A stretch of 64,000 nucleotides of DNA from Calothrix brevissima NIES-22 (GCF_002367995.1 NZ_AP018207.1:7798199-7862198), one strand, 5' to 3'; positions 26,147-34,098 are shown, counted from the first letter of the stretch. Notes: generated by a model not told the origin, from the letters alone. Numbers and translations: made by a program.

Positions 26147-26710
26147 ATGCCTCATATTTTAGCGATCGCAGGTAGTCCTTCCCATCCTTCCCGTACTTAC
26201 TCTTTACTAGAGTACGCTAGCAAAATCCTTGTACAGCAAGGGATCACCGTTGATATCATCTCCGTTCGCGATATTCCGGCGGAAGATTTGGCTTATGGAC
26301 GTTACGATAGTCCAGCTTTAGAAAAACCCAAAGCTATTTTAGAAAAAGCTGATGGCGTAATTATTGCTACACCAATTTATAAGGCAGCTTACACAGGTGT
26401 ATTAAAAGCTTTCTTAGATTTGTTACCTCAGAAATCTCTAGCGGGAAAAGTGGTATTACCTTTAGCTACAGGTGGGACAATCGCCCATTTATTAGCAATA
26501 GAATATGCCTTAAAACCTGTGCTATCAGAATTAGGAGCGCGGCACATTCTCAGTACTATCTATAGTGTAGATAAACAAATTCAAGTACAAGCTGATGGCT
26601 CTATTCAACTAGACGCAGAAATTGCCCAGAGATTGCAAGATGTACTTTCTGATTTAGTAACAGCAATCAATAGTTCGGCTGCAACAAAAGAAGTTGCTCA
26701 CGCCAACTAG
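26147..26710 (+). CDS. ssuE: NADPH-dependent FMN reductase of the alkanesulfonate system, Met/Cys-free after M1
   Basis: A 187-aa flavodoxin-fold reductase. The FMN phosphate loop is GSPSHPSRT, and PIYKAAYTGVLKAFLDLLP plus GKVVLPLATGGTIAHLLAIEYALKPVL match E. coli SsuE nearly residue for residue. It supplies reduced FMN to SsuD. AGGAG lies about 12 nt before the ATG, 31 nt after ssuD. It has no Cys and no Met beyond M1. E. coli SsuE is, as I recall its sequence, similarly poor, so this trait is shared within the family. A terminator follows at 26744. Confidence 0.95.
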   Translation: MPHILAIAGSPSHPSRTYSLLEYASKILVQQGITVDIISVRDIPAEDLAYGRYDSPALEKPKAILEKADGVIIATPIYKAAYTGVLKAFLDLLPQKSLAGKVVLPLATGGTIAHLLAIEYALKPVLSELGARHILSTIYSVDKQIQVQADGSIQLDAEIAQRLQDVLSDLVTAINSSAATKEVAHAN

Positions 26711-26743
26711 TCAATTTATAAAAATTACTTCTTTCTGCTCGAC

Positions 26744-26784
26744 GTAGTAGTTTGGCTGCTCTTCTCAAACTACTACTTTTCTTT
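26744..26784 (+). terminator. Rho-independent terminator after ssuE
   Basis: Arms GTAGTAGTTTG and CAAACTACTAC with an 11-nt loop, followed by TTTTCTTT. Confidence 0.85.
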
Positions 26785-26861
26785 ATGCGCAATTAAAATG
26801 ATAAAAAACTTCATCCCCTTTTAGATGGAGTTTTCCGCCGCTTTCCATAAAAATTAATTCA

Positions 26862-26905
26862 ATTTAAAAAAGGCACTGGATAAGCTCAAACTTACCTGTG
26901 CCTTT
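26862..26905 (-). terminator. Rho-independent terminator of the convergent binding-protein gene
   Basis: On the - strand AAAGGCAC and GTGCCTTT pair, followed by TTTAAATT. It lies about 120 nt past the end of the gene at 27023. With the terminator at 26744 it separates two convergent units across a 312-bp gap that otherwise shows only a GGGGCG-type repeat (26935-26995). Confidence 0.7.
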
Positions 26906-27022
26906 ATTGCGCTTCACTTGTCAGTTATTAGTAGGGGCGGGTTCACCTATATCCTCATTTATGAATAAATATCTACTTGACACGCCCCTACCACGTGCCT
27001 AAACTCCGATCCGTAGGTGGTT

Positions 27023-28075
27023 TTATTTTTTAGCTAACCTCTGAGGTGTAATAGCTTGTAGTGTACTTGTTGGAGGAATAGCATCACGAATGTTTACCTT
27101 GCGAGGAATGATTTTTTCTTGGAAATAGAAATCAGCAACCTGCTGTTGTTCAGCAATAATTGAAGGTGTTAATGGTCTTAATCGTCGAACAGTTCGGCGT
27201 GAAACTACTTCTAAAATTGATGGGTCAAGTTTTACTTCACCAGCCAGCGCTTTAGCAGCTTCAGCAGGGTTTTTATCAGCCCATTCTCCAACCTTATCTG
27301 CTTCGTCTAAAAACACTCGCACCAATTCTTGATTTTCCGAAACAAATTGCCTTCTAGCAATATAAAATCCGCCTAAAGTGTTAATACCGCCTGCATTTCT
27401 CAAATTACGAATAGGGATACTTTTCTCTACCAGAGCTAAAAATGGATCGCTAGCTACCCATACTTCAACTTTGTTTTGAATAAAGGCGTCGCGCGCTTCT
27501 GATGGTGTTAGACCAACAACTTGAACATCACTAATTTTGAGACCTACTTCTTTTAAAGCTCTTGCTAGTAAATAATGAGCATTCGAGCCTCTTTGAAAAG
27601 CAACTTTTTTACCTTTTATATCTGATAGCTTTTTAATGGGAGAATTTGCTCTTACCACAATGCCTTGATTTAGTCCTTTGCTAGGTCTGCGTCCAGCAAT
27701 ATAAACAACTTCTGTGATACCTGCGGCTTGGGCAAATATCGGAGGTGTTTCTCCTACAGTACCGATGTCAACTTTACCTGCATTTAGGGCTTCTATTAGT
27801 TGTGGCCCTGCGGGAAATGGCCCCACCCAATTTACCTTGACACCTAATGCTTGAAAACGCGGCTCTACAGATTTTCTAGCTTTGACTATATCCCCTGAAG
27901 TTTGATAAGCCAGGTTGATTACTTTTGACTTAAATCCACCAGTTTTTGTTTGTGCTTCACTACTTTGGATTGTACTGCCTGTCAAAGGTGCTGATAGAGC
28001 AAAAAATCCTACTAAGGTATATTGCACAATCCGTTTTAATGTAGTCCGCCGTTGTGGAAGAAATGGTATTTTCAT
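27023..28075 (-). CDS. Sulfonate ABC transporter substrate-binding protein with no sulfur in the mature form
   Basis: A 350-aa SsuA-family protein with a cleavable signal peptide (about 1-41, ending SSEA) and no lipobox Cys, so it should be a soluble periplasmic protein. The binding domain has FPAGPQLIEALNAGKVDIGTVGETPPIFAQAAG, DIKGKKVAFQRGSNAHYLLARAL and VEVWVASDPFLALVEK. I find M1 only and no Cys. After signal cleavage the mature protein should contain no sulfur. The other window copies keep the lipid-anchor Cys. It is read alone on the - strand with candidate operator E 126 nt upstream. The ligand is probably a sulfonate but could be another oxyanion or ester. Confidence 0.9.
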   Translation of the reverse strand: MKIPFLPQRRTTLKRIVQYTLVGFFALSAPLTGSTIQSSEAQTKTGGFKSKVINLAYQTSGDIVKARKSVEPRFQALGVKVNWVGPFPAGPQLIEALNAGKVDIGTVGETPPIFAQAAGITEVVYIAGRRPSKGLNQGIVVRANSPIKKLSDIKGKKVAFQRGSNAHYLLARALKEVGLKISDVQVVGLTPSEARDAFIQNKVEVWVASDPFLALVEKSIPIRNLRNAGGINTLGGFYIARRQFVSENQELVRVFLDEADKVGEWADKNPAEAAKALAGEVKLDPSILEVVSRRTVRRLRPLTPSIIAEQQQVADFYFQEKIIPRKVNIRDAIPPTSTLQAITPQRLAKK

Positions 28076-28514
28076 GACTGTAGAAACGAGCTATGGAATA
28101 ATTGCAAGATTTTTTTGCACCAATTAATTAGCTTTATAGCTATTAAATAAGTGCCTTTAGCTACGAGATTAATAGTAGATAAAAATAATTTTTATTTAAT
28201 CTACGTAAAATCGATTGAATTGCCGTAGTTTATATAAAAAGTTTTTCATAGTTTGAGATAAAATGCAAGCAGTAACGCAAATATTTATATTATGAATATT
28301 TTTTATTAGTAAAAAATAGAAAAAATTATGTGATATTTTTAATTACAGCTTTTTTATCTACAAAAAATTTAAATTAAAGTTGCCAGTAAGTGTAAATTAA
28401 CATCTCGATTGAGAGATAATTTGATTATTTGTCATGAAAAATTAGTAAATGATATAATTGTTTATTTTTAATAAAAAGTATTATAGTAATTTTTACGAAG
28501 TTGATAATTAGCAG
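28076..28514. other. Divergent intergenic region, 439 bp
   Basis: Very AT-rich. It carries candidate operator E (28201-28228) between the binding-protein gene and the small NrtS-like gene. No other feature is clear. Confidence 0.65.
28201..28228. promoter_or_regulatory. Candidate sulfur-regulon operator, site E
   Basis: CTACGTAAA, spacer atcgattgaa, TTGCCGTAG. The outer CTAC/GTAG pairs are perfect. It lies 126 nt upstream of the sulfur-free binding protein. Confidence 0.55.
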
Positions 28515-28745
28515 ATGAAAGCTGTTAGAGAATATTGTTTGAGTTTAGTAGATAAAGAGCTGATGCCCACAGCATTTAAGACTGCTGTAGTTGTAGGTTC
28601 TATCTTGTTTGTACTCAATCACGGATCGGCGACGCTCAAAGGTCAAATGACTAGAGAACGCTGGATTTCTGCAGCACTAACATATATAGTTCCTTATATG
28701 GTGAATATTCACGGTCAGTATGTCAGTCGTGCTAGAAAAAGCTGA
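28515..28745 (+). CDS. Small NrtS-like membrane protein
   Basis: A 76-aa protein with two hydrophobic segments (about 20-36, FKTAVVVGSILFVLNHG; about 50-65, WISAALTYIVPYMVNIHG). The FVLNHGSA, MTRERW and YMVNIHGQY phrases resemble cyanobacterial NrtS, described as a small nitrate/nitrite transporter. No strong ribosome-binding site is visible. The assignment rests on remembered motif similarity. A nitrogen-related transporter would be unrelated to the sulfur genes around it, although it lies next to operator E. Confidence 0.6.
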   Translation: MKAVREYCLSLVDKELMPTAFKTAVVVGSILFVLNHGSATLKGQMTRERWISAALTYIVPYMVNIHGQYVSRARKS

Positions 28746-28801
28746 CCGAAGAAAGTCAGAGGGCTGTCTTGATGAAACAATTTTTATCGCCATGTATGAA
28801 A

Positions 28802-28882
28802 GGACAAGGGGGACAAGGAGGACAAGGGGGACAAGGGGGACAAGGGGGACAAGGAGGACAAGGAGGACAAGGAGGACAAGGG
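28802..28882. repeat. GGACAAGGR tandem array, nine copies
   Basis: Nine consecutive 9-bp units GGACAAGG(G/A). Because the unit is a multiple of three, both strands stay open (poly-GQG on +, poly-CPP on -), which creates spurious frames. No spacers, so not a CRISPR. Confidence 0.95.
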
Positions 28883-28978
28883 AGAAATAACTCTTTCAAG
28901 TTAGAAGGAAATAAAAAAGGTGCGCGATCGCACCTCATTCACCTTGTTTCTAGAGAGTATATTCAAATATGCAAATTT

Positions 28979-29578
28979 CTATACTGCAACGGCTGCTACT
29001 TTGTAATAAGCAGGTTCATTTCCCTGTTTCCATTTGATGTTGCAACCGATACTTGGCTTCTGTTCCCAAGTAATGACGCGATCGCGCGATACATCTTCAA
29101 TGGCTTTACGTAAATCCGCACCAGTCACGGGTTTATCGTTTTTAGGACGGCTATCATCCAACTGTCCGCGATAAGCCAGCTTGCGTGTTGCATCAAAGAG
29201 GAAAAAGTCAGGAGTGCAAGCAGCAAAGAAATTTTTCGCAGATTGCTGTGATTCGTCGTACAGCAGAGGATAGGACAAATCTATTTCTTGGGCAAAGGCT
29301 TTGAGCAATTCTGGCGCATCATCGGGATGGGTAGTGATATCGTTAGCGCTAATCGCCACAATTCCCAAATTGCGATCGCTATAATCTTTACCTATTTTCG
29401 CCAACTCCCATTTGATATGCTGCACAAACGGACAGTGGCGGCTGAGAAATATGACTAGCAGCGCTTTTTTATCAGCAAAATCAGCAAGTGAAACGATTTT
29501 ACCAGTAACAACATCTGGTAAATGAAAATCCGGTGCTAAAGTACCTAAAGGTAACATTGTTGAAGGCGTTAAGACCAT
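28979..29578 (-). CDS. Thioredoxin-fold peroxiredoxin-like protein (AhpC/TSA family)
   Basis: A 199-aa thioredoxin-fold protein. It begins like a peroxiredoxin (LGTLAPDFHLPDVVTGKIVSLADF) and has one Cys at the active-site position, C49 in SRHCPFVQH, plus C in AACTPDFFLFD and GCNIKW. The xTPDFFLFD segment with cis-Pro is typical of the thioredoxin-family/resA-like group found in cyanobacteria. It probably reduces peroxides or disulfides in the cytosol. It is last in a - strand run behind tauD, with an 80-nt gap filled by short tandem repeats. Sulfite release by upstream enzymes might make a redox protein useful here, which is inference. Confidence 0.8.
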   Translation of the reverse strand: MVLTPSTMLPLGTLAPDFHLPDVVTGKIVSLADFADKKALLVIFLSRHCPFVQHIKWELAKIGKDYSDRNLGIVAISANDITTHPDDAPELLKAFAQEIDLSYPLLYDESQQSAKNFFAACTPDFFLFDATRKLAYRGQLDDSRPKNDKPVTGADLRKAIEDVSRDRVITWEQKPSIGCNIKWKQGNEPAYYKVAAVAV

Positions 29579-29587
29579 AAATTATTC

Positions 29588-29656
29588 CTTGTCAGTGGTC
29601 AGTTGTCAGTGGTTAGTTGTCAGTTGTCTACCTTGTCCTCCTTGTCCCCCTTGTCT
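29588..29656. repeat. TTGTCAGT and CCTTGTCCY tandem repeats
   Basis: TTGTCAGT/GGTCAGT units followed by the complement of the GGACAAGGR 9-mer, filling the gap between tauD and the thioredoxin-fold gene. TTGTCAGT-type repeats are known from heterocystous cyanobacteria. Confidence 0.8.
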
Positions 29657-29659
29657 CTC

Positions 29660-30571
29660 TTAAACAGCAGCCAAGCTGGGGATGTATTGGGAAGAATTAC
29701 CTTTGATAGCTTTGCTTTGTTTACCGTTGACGCCGATGGGTAAATCGCCTGCGATGGTGACTCGTTGAACGTGACGAGGTTGGTTACCGTAATCGGCGAT
29801 CGCATAATGTTGGGTAGAACGGTTATCCCAAAATGCTACATCACCAACTTGCCAACGCCAGCGTACTGTATTCTCTGGACGAGTTATGTATGCTTGTAAC
29901 AGTCGGATAATATCGTCTGATTCCGTTGTCGATAACCCGCGAACCTGACGCACAAAACCACCAATAAATAAACCCTTTTCACCAGATTCTGGATGTACTC
30001 GCACTACTGGATGCAGAGTTTCATATACAGTTGAGGTGAATACATCACGGTAAGCTTTCACATCTTCGGGGAGATCCACCGCAGCGACAGCATAATCATA
30101 GGCGTTGCTATGTACTGCCCATAAATCATCCGCAAGAGTACGCAGATATTCTGGTAAATCTTGATATGCAGTCACAGAGTTTGCCCAAATAGTATCACCA
30201 CCAGCCGGAGGGATAACCAGGGCACGCAATACAGAACCAAGGGGAGGACGATCTACAAAAGTTACATCAGTATGCCAGGTGTTAGCGCGGGTAGCAGTTT
30301 TGCCATAATTCAGGTCAAGTACTTCTGGATGTCCGGGGAGTGAGGGTACAGTGGGGTGAGCTGTTGTCACTTCTCCAAAGCGGCGCGCAAAAGCGACTTG
30401 GCCATTAGCATCAAGTTGCTGGTTGCGGAAAAAGATGACTTTGTATTTAACTAAAGTCTTGCGGATATCACTGATAATATCGTCGCTGAGATTACGACTT
30501 AAATCGACGCCAACAATTTCCGCACCGATACGTCCCGCAACAGGTTGAATATCAAAGTGTTGAGAACCCAT
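29660..30571 (-). CDS. tauD: Taurine dioxygenase, Met/Cys-free after M1
   Basis: A 303-aa Fe(II)/2-oxoglutarate dioxygenase collinear with E. coli TauD. Iron ligands are H100-x-D102 (WHTDVTF) and H255 (TQHYAIADY); R266 and R270 in QPRHVQR match the 2-oxoglutarate and taurine sulfonate contacts, at the same numbering as in E. coli. It hydroxylates taurine at C1, giving aminoacetaldehyde and sulfite. A C-terminal extension of about 25 residues is unusual. It has no Cys and no Met besides M1. It follows the SBP gene at 30598 by 26 nt on the - strand, so the two are probably cotranscribed and the SBP may bind taurine. Confidence 0.93.
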   Translation of the reverse strand: MGSQHFDIQPVAGRIGAEIVGVDLSRNLSDDIISDIRKTLVKYKVIFFRNQQLDANGQVAFARRFGEVTTAHPTVPSLPGHPEVLDLNYGKTATRANTWHTDVTFVDRPPLGSVLRALVIPPAGGDTIWANSVTAYQDLPEYLRTLADDLWAVHSNAYDYAVAAVDLPEDVKAYRDVFTSTVYETLHPVVRVHPESGEKGLFIGGFVRQVRGLSTTESDDIIRLLQAYITRPENTVRWRWQVGDVAFWDNRSTQHYAIADYGNQPRHVQRVTIAGDLPIGVNGKQSKAIKGNSSQYIPSLAAV

Positions 30572-30597
30572 ATTTATCTACCTCCAAATTATGTATT

Positions 30598-31686
30598 CTA
30601 TTTTTGGCTAATTGTTGGGGGAGTAATTGCTGCATACTGCTCATCTGTCAGCGTTGCTTCTTTGATATTGATTGGTTTAGGAATCAAACCATTTTTATGG
30701 AAGTAATCTGCAACTCGTTGTTGTTCGCTGATTAAATCTGGCGAAATTGCTCTTAATCCAAAACTCCGACGGCTAATTACCAAATCCATGACATCTGGCG
30801 GGAGTTTTTGGAATGGTAAAATTAGCTTGGCAGTATCCTTGGGATGTGCTTCTGCCCAACGCTCAATTTTATCAATTTCCTCAATCACAATCCGCAGCAG
30901 TTCAGGATTTTCTGTGGCAAATGGCTTAGAACCGATATAGTATCCGCCAGGAGAATCGAGTCCTTCACTAGTTTTAATTACCCGCGCTTTACCTAATTTT
31001 TCCGCTCGCGCTAAATGAGGATCGCCTGTTACCCAAACAGCAATTTTACCTTCGAGAAATGCACTCGCCGCTTCTACGTTAGGTATGCTAACAACTTGAA
31101 TATCACTATATTTTAAACCGGCTTCTTCCAATGCTCTGAGGATAAAATAGTGAGATGCAGAGGCTTTTTGAAAGACAACTTTTTGTCCTTTAATATCTTT
31201 GATACTCTTAATGGGAGAATCTGGAGGAACTGCGATCGCACTTCCTTTACCAGAATTTTCCGTCCGTCGCCGTCCCACAACATAAGCAATTTGAGCGCCG
31301 GCTGCTTGAGCAAAAATTGGCGGCGTTTCACCCACAGAACCCAAATCTATTTTGCCGACATTCATCGCTTCCATTAGCTGAGGGCCTTGGGCAAATTGTG
31401 CCCATTCTACCTTGACCCCCAAAGGTTCCAAGCGTTTTTCTAATACCTTGGTTACCCTCACCAAATCACCAGCTTGCTGATACCCCATCCGGAGTACTTT
31501 GGTTTTGATTTTTGAGGTATTAACATCCGCTACATTATTAGTCGGAGATTGGTTATCTGCTTTTTGGTTTTGTTGTGTACAACTAACTAACGTCAACGAA
31601 GTTGTTAAAGTTAACAATCCAGGGACAACAAGCAGTGTTAATCGACGAAAAATACTAATATATGCAGGTTTAACTGTGGCGGTCAT
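30598..31686 (-). CDS. Sulfonate/taurine ABC transporter substrate-binding lipoprotein
   Basis: A 362-aa SsuA/TauA-family protein with signal peptide and lipobox LVS-C36. The binding domain has FAQGPQLMEAMNVGKIDLGSVGETPPIFAQAAGA, DIKGQKVVFQKASASHYFILRAL and KIAVWVTGDPHLARAEK. It precedes tauD by 26 nt, which suggests taurine or a similar compound as ligand. Four internal Met and the lipid Cys remain, so it is less depleted than the copies at 20478 and 27023. No permease or ATPase adjoins it. The gene lies downstream of the amidohydrolase gene across 165 nt of tandem repeats. Confidence 0.9.
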   Translation of the reverse strand: MTATVKPAYISIFRRLTLLVVPGLLTLTTSLTLVSCTQQNQKADNQSPTNNVADVNTSKIKTKVLRMGYQQAGDLVRVTKVLEKRLEPLGVKVEWAQFAQGPQLMEAMNVGKIDLGSVGETPPIFAQAAGAQIAYVVGRRRTENSGKGSAIAVPPDSPIKSIKDIKGQKVVFQKASASHYFILRALEEAGLKYSDIQVVSIPNVEAASAFLEGKIAVWVTGDPHLARAEKLGKARVIKTSEGLDSPGGYYIGSKPFATENPELLRIVIEEIDKIERWAEAHPKDTAKLILPFQKLPPDVMDLVISRRSFGLRAISPDLISEQQRVADYFHKNGLIPKPINIKEATLTDEQYAAITPPTISQK

Positions 31687-31689
31687 AAG

Positions 31690-31860
31690 GGGCTAGGGGC
31701 TAGAGGCTAGGGGCTAGGAAGTAGACAAGGAGGACAAGGGGGATAAGGGAGACAAGGGAGACAAGGGAGACAAGGGGGACAAGGGAGACAAGGAGGACAA
31801 GGGAGACAAGGGGGACAAATGCCCAATGCCCCATGCCCCATGCCTCATGCCCTATGCCCG
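31690..31860. repeat. Compound tandem repeat (GGGGCTA, GGACAAGGR, GCCCCAT)
   Basis: Three unit types in series: GGGGCTA 7-mers (31690-31718), the 9-mer GGACAAGGR/GAGACAAGG (31723-31818) and GCCCCAT 7-mers (31820-31860). The last block overlaps the 3' end of the amidohydrolase gene and supplies its stop codon. Confidence 0.88.
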
Positions 31861-33330
31861 AGCTAAATATTCTTCTGCTTCTTTTTCAATGGCTGTTCCT
31901 TTGAAGAAGTCGCGGTTGAGGCTGGTGTACAACTCTAAAGGATGGGTAGACAGGAAGTAACGCAGGTCTTCTTCGCTGAGAATACCCCGTTCGACAAAGC
32001 TGTAAGCGTTGGCGGTAACTGCTGTAATATCAGGCACATCCCAGTGACCGGAATCGGAACCAAGGAAAGCTTTAACGCGATCGCCAAATGGGTTGGCTTT
32101 TTGATTGAAGGCGTAAGCAACCCGCAAATCGTCGGATTCTGTACCAAAGTAGAAGTGATTCAAAAAGCGATCGCGCACATCTTCGGCTTTGGTAATTCCC
32201 GCCGCCGCAAATTCATCTAATTCGCCTGGATCTTGAGGCGATAGATATTGACCGTGGAAGCCTAAACCGCTACCAAATTGATCCGCACGACCTTGGAATT
32301 CTGGGCCGCCATAACGATGGAAAAGTTCTGCTAAGGCTTCCCGATCTACATTGTTGGGATTGTTATTTTGTAAAATCTCTGGGTTGCGGGTTTCCCAATG
32401 CCAGATAATATCTGTGTATAGACTAGCACCCCAAGCTGAACCACCTTCGAGGAAGGCAAATTTTAATGTGGGGAAACGGCGGGTAACACCACCAAAAAAT
32501 AGGGCTTTGCAGAAGGCTTCGCCAGCAGAAGCAAAGTGTCCAATGTGGTTGTATTGATAATTGGAAATTGAGCGTCGTGAAGTCCAACCCATACCAGAGG
32601 CGTGGGTGGTAGGTACAACTTTCAACTCGACGCACTTCGCCCAGAAGGGATCGTAATCGTAAGCGCTATCTAAAGCAAAGGTATCTATCCAGGTTGCTTC
32701 TCTTTGCACTTCTTCCGAATATTTTTCAAAAGCTGGGATTGTGCGAGTGACGTAACCGGGAATTTGAATTGTTTTCAGCCCTAATACTTTAATTGCATAT
32801 TCCAATTCCTCAATTCCTTCTTCTGGGGTGTGCAAAGGAATTGTCGCGATGGGAGTGAGGCGATCGCTATAAGGACGGAAGATATCTGCATGATACAGGT
32901 TTGCTGCTCGGCAAACTGCTCGCCGCATTTCTTCATTTTTAATTTGTGGTGCGAGGGTTGCTAAGTTGGGGTACAACACAGCAAAGTCTGTACCCGCTTC
33001 TTGCAAGCGTTCGTGTAGTAACTTTGGCAGGGTAATTGTTGCTAAACTTAAGGTGTCTTTTGTAGGACGACCCCAAAAGGGTGGACGCGCAGTCCGATAG
33101 TTATGGCGTTCTTCCCAAGACTTTTGGAACCAACGAAAACGCCCAGCACCAGGTAAATGTTCTCTAAAGCTATCAACAATTTTAGAACCGCCTACCTGCT
33201 CTAAATAATCGAGAAAAGCAGGTTCAAATTCCTGGGTATGCACATCGGTATCGATGATGGAATATCCTAGTTGCTCCCGAATCTGTGCTGAACGAGTTTT
33301 CTTGGTAGGACGTTCTAGGGCAATTGTCAT
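31852..33330 (-). CDS. Amidohydrolase-family (amidohydrolase 2) metal-dependent hydrolase
   Basis: I chose ATG 33330 (492 aa) because GGAG lies about 8 nt upstream; a TTG 15 nt earlier extends the frame. The protein is a TIM-barrel hydrolase or decarboxylase of the PF04909 group. It starts with the metal-binding DTDVH motif, has GVTRRFPTLKFAFLEGG (a conserved barrel strand, usually including a metal/substrate residue), and ends with FGTESDD and FLGSDSGHWDVPD, where Asp of GSDSGHWD should be catalytic. The substrate is unknown. It leads the - strand run with SBP, tauD and the thioredoxin-fold gene, so it may process an organosulfur compound. Three Met and three Cys in 492 residues is low. Confidence 0.82.
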   Translation of the reverse strand: MTIALERPTKKTRSAQIREQLGYSIIDTDVHTQEFEPAFLDYLEQVGGSKIVDSFREHLPGAGRFRWFQKSWEERHNYRTARPPFWGRPTKDTLSLATITLPKLLHERLQEAGTDFAVLYPNLATLAPQIKNEEMRRAVCRAANLYHADIFRPYSDRLTPIATIPLHTPEEGIEELEYAIKVLGLKTIQIPGYVTRTIPAFEKYSEEVQREATWIDTFALDSAYDYDPFWAKCVELKVVPTTHASGMGWTSRRSISNYQYNHIGHFASAGEAFCKALFFGGVTRRFPTLKFAFLEGGSAWGASLYTDIIWHWETRNPEILQNNNPNNVDREALAELFHRYGGPEFQGRADQFGSGLGFHGQYLSPQDPGELDEFAAAGITKAEDVRDRFLNHFYFGTESDDLRVAYAFNQKANPFGDRVKAFLGSDSGHWDVPDITAVTANAYSFVERGILSEEDLRYFLSTHPLELYTSLNRDFFKGTAIEKEAEEYLARA

Positions 33331-33668
33331 GATTTTTCTCCACAATTACGTCATTCGTTGAATGTTGGCGGATGAAGTTTGAAAGAATGACTCAAAGGAT
33401 CGATCTGCCTGTTAAGAATAATGAAATAACAAGCTTCCTACAGAAGATGACTAGATATTTAATAACGCCTTAAATGTGCCTTATTTGTCTATAAACTGTA
33501 GAAATTAAGAGAATTCATTAGCGGGACACTCTTTCAAATCAAGATTTTGGGCAACAGCAACACCTTTTATGAAAACTTAGCGTTTTCATAAAATGTAAGT
33601 AGTTTTTGCTGAATTCTTTAAGTATTTACATAATTTTTCAGTGCAATATATGCATCAAAAAATATTAA

Positions 33669-33696
33669 ATACTGTTTATCGACCAATTTACCGTTG
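33669..33696. promoter_or_regulatory. Candidate sulfur-regulon operator, site F
   Basis: ATACTGTTT, spacer atcgaccaat, TTACCGTTG. It lies 339 nt upstream of the amidohydrolase start and would serve the - strand operon. Confidence 0.45.
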
Positions 33697-33872
33697 ATTA
33701 TCTAAGCAGTATTGCATAACCGCAACGAGAATACAAGCCTCCAGTAATCAAAGTATACGTAGCCCTAAAAATATTGTTTTCTAATAATTAGATAACCTAA
33801 TCTTATAAGAAACTCTTGTTTCATTAGCCATAGAAGTCTTTTCCAGGTGTTGACAAAATCATCTTTAATATT

Positions 33873-33900
33873 ATACGGTAAGACGAGCGAGTAACCGGGC
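33873..33900. promoter_or_regulatory. Candidate sulfur-regulon operator, site G (GST)
   Basis: ATACGGTAA, spacer gacgagcgag, TAACCGGGC. The left arm is a perfect consensus copy; the right arm is degenerate. It lies upstream of the GST gene, separated from it by a MITE-like element. Confidence 0.45.
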
Positions 33901-33911
33901 TTTGTAATTGG

Positions 33912-34021
33912 CTAGTAGTCTGTCCCATTAATTCTGATGAGTCACGGATGTTCAGATCCCCGACTTCTTCAAGAAGTCGGGGATCTCGCAGCACCGCAAA
34001 ATTAATGAGACAAAGCACTAG
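33912..34021. mobile_element. MITE-like element carrying the GATCCCCGACTTCTT palindrome
   Basis: Ends CTAGTAGTCTGTCCC and GAGACAAAGCACTAG, extended by ATTAATT/AATTAAT pairing, resemble the ends of the element at 15589-15697. The centre is the perfect palindrome 33954-33986, identical in its arms to 7973-8005. It sits 12 bp after operator G and 77 bp before the GST start. Confidence 0.7.
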
Positions 34022-34098
34022 TGTAAATACCAGCCAAAGCGATTAAAAAATTCATCATCTCCCATACCAAATCATCAACAACACAAGGAAAGCAATTT

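Larger units (their letters stand above)
33331..34098. other. Divergent intergenic region between the amidohydrolase and GST genes, 768 bp
   Basis: Holds candidate operators F (33669) and G (33873) and a MITE-like element (33912-34021). No gene is supported; the small - strand frame at 33824-34018 runs through the repeat. Confidence 0.65.

Noticed and set aside
28802-28882. Possible CRISPR array
   Set aside because: Units are 9 bp, directly adjacent and without spacers; no cas genes are near.
28756-29113. Opposing open frames rich in Gly-Gln or Cys-Pro
   Set aside because: They arise from the 9-bp GGACAAGGR array, which stays open in both directions; they have no ribosome-binding site.
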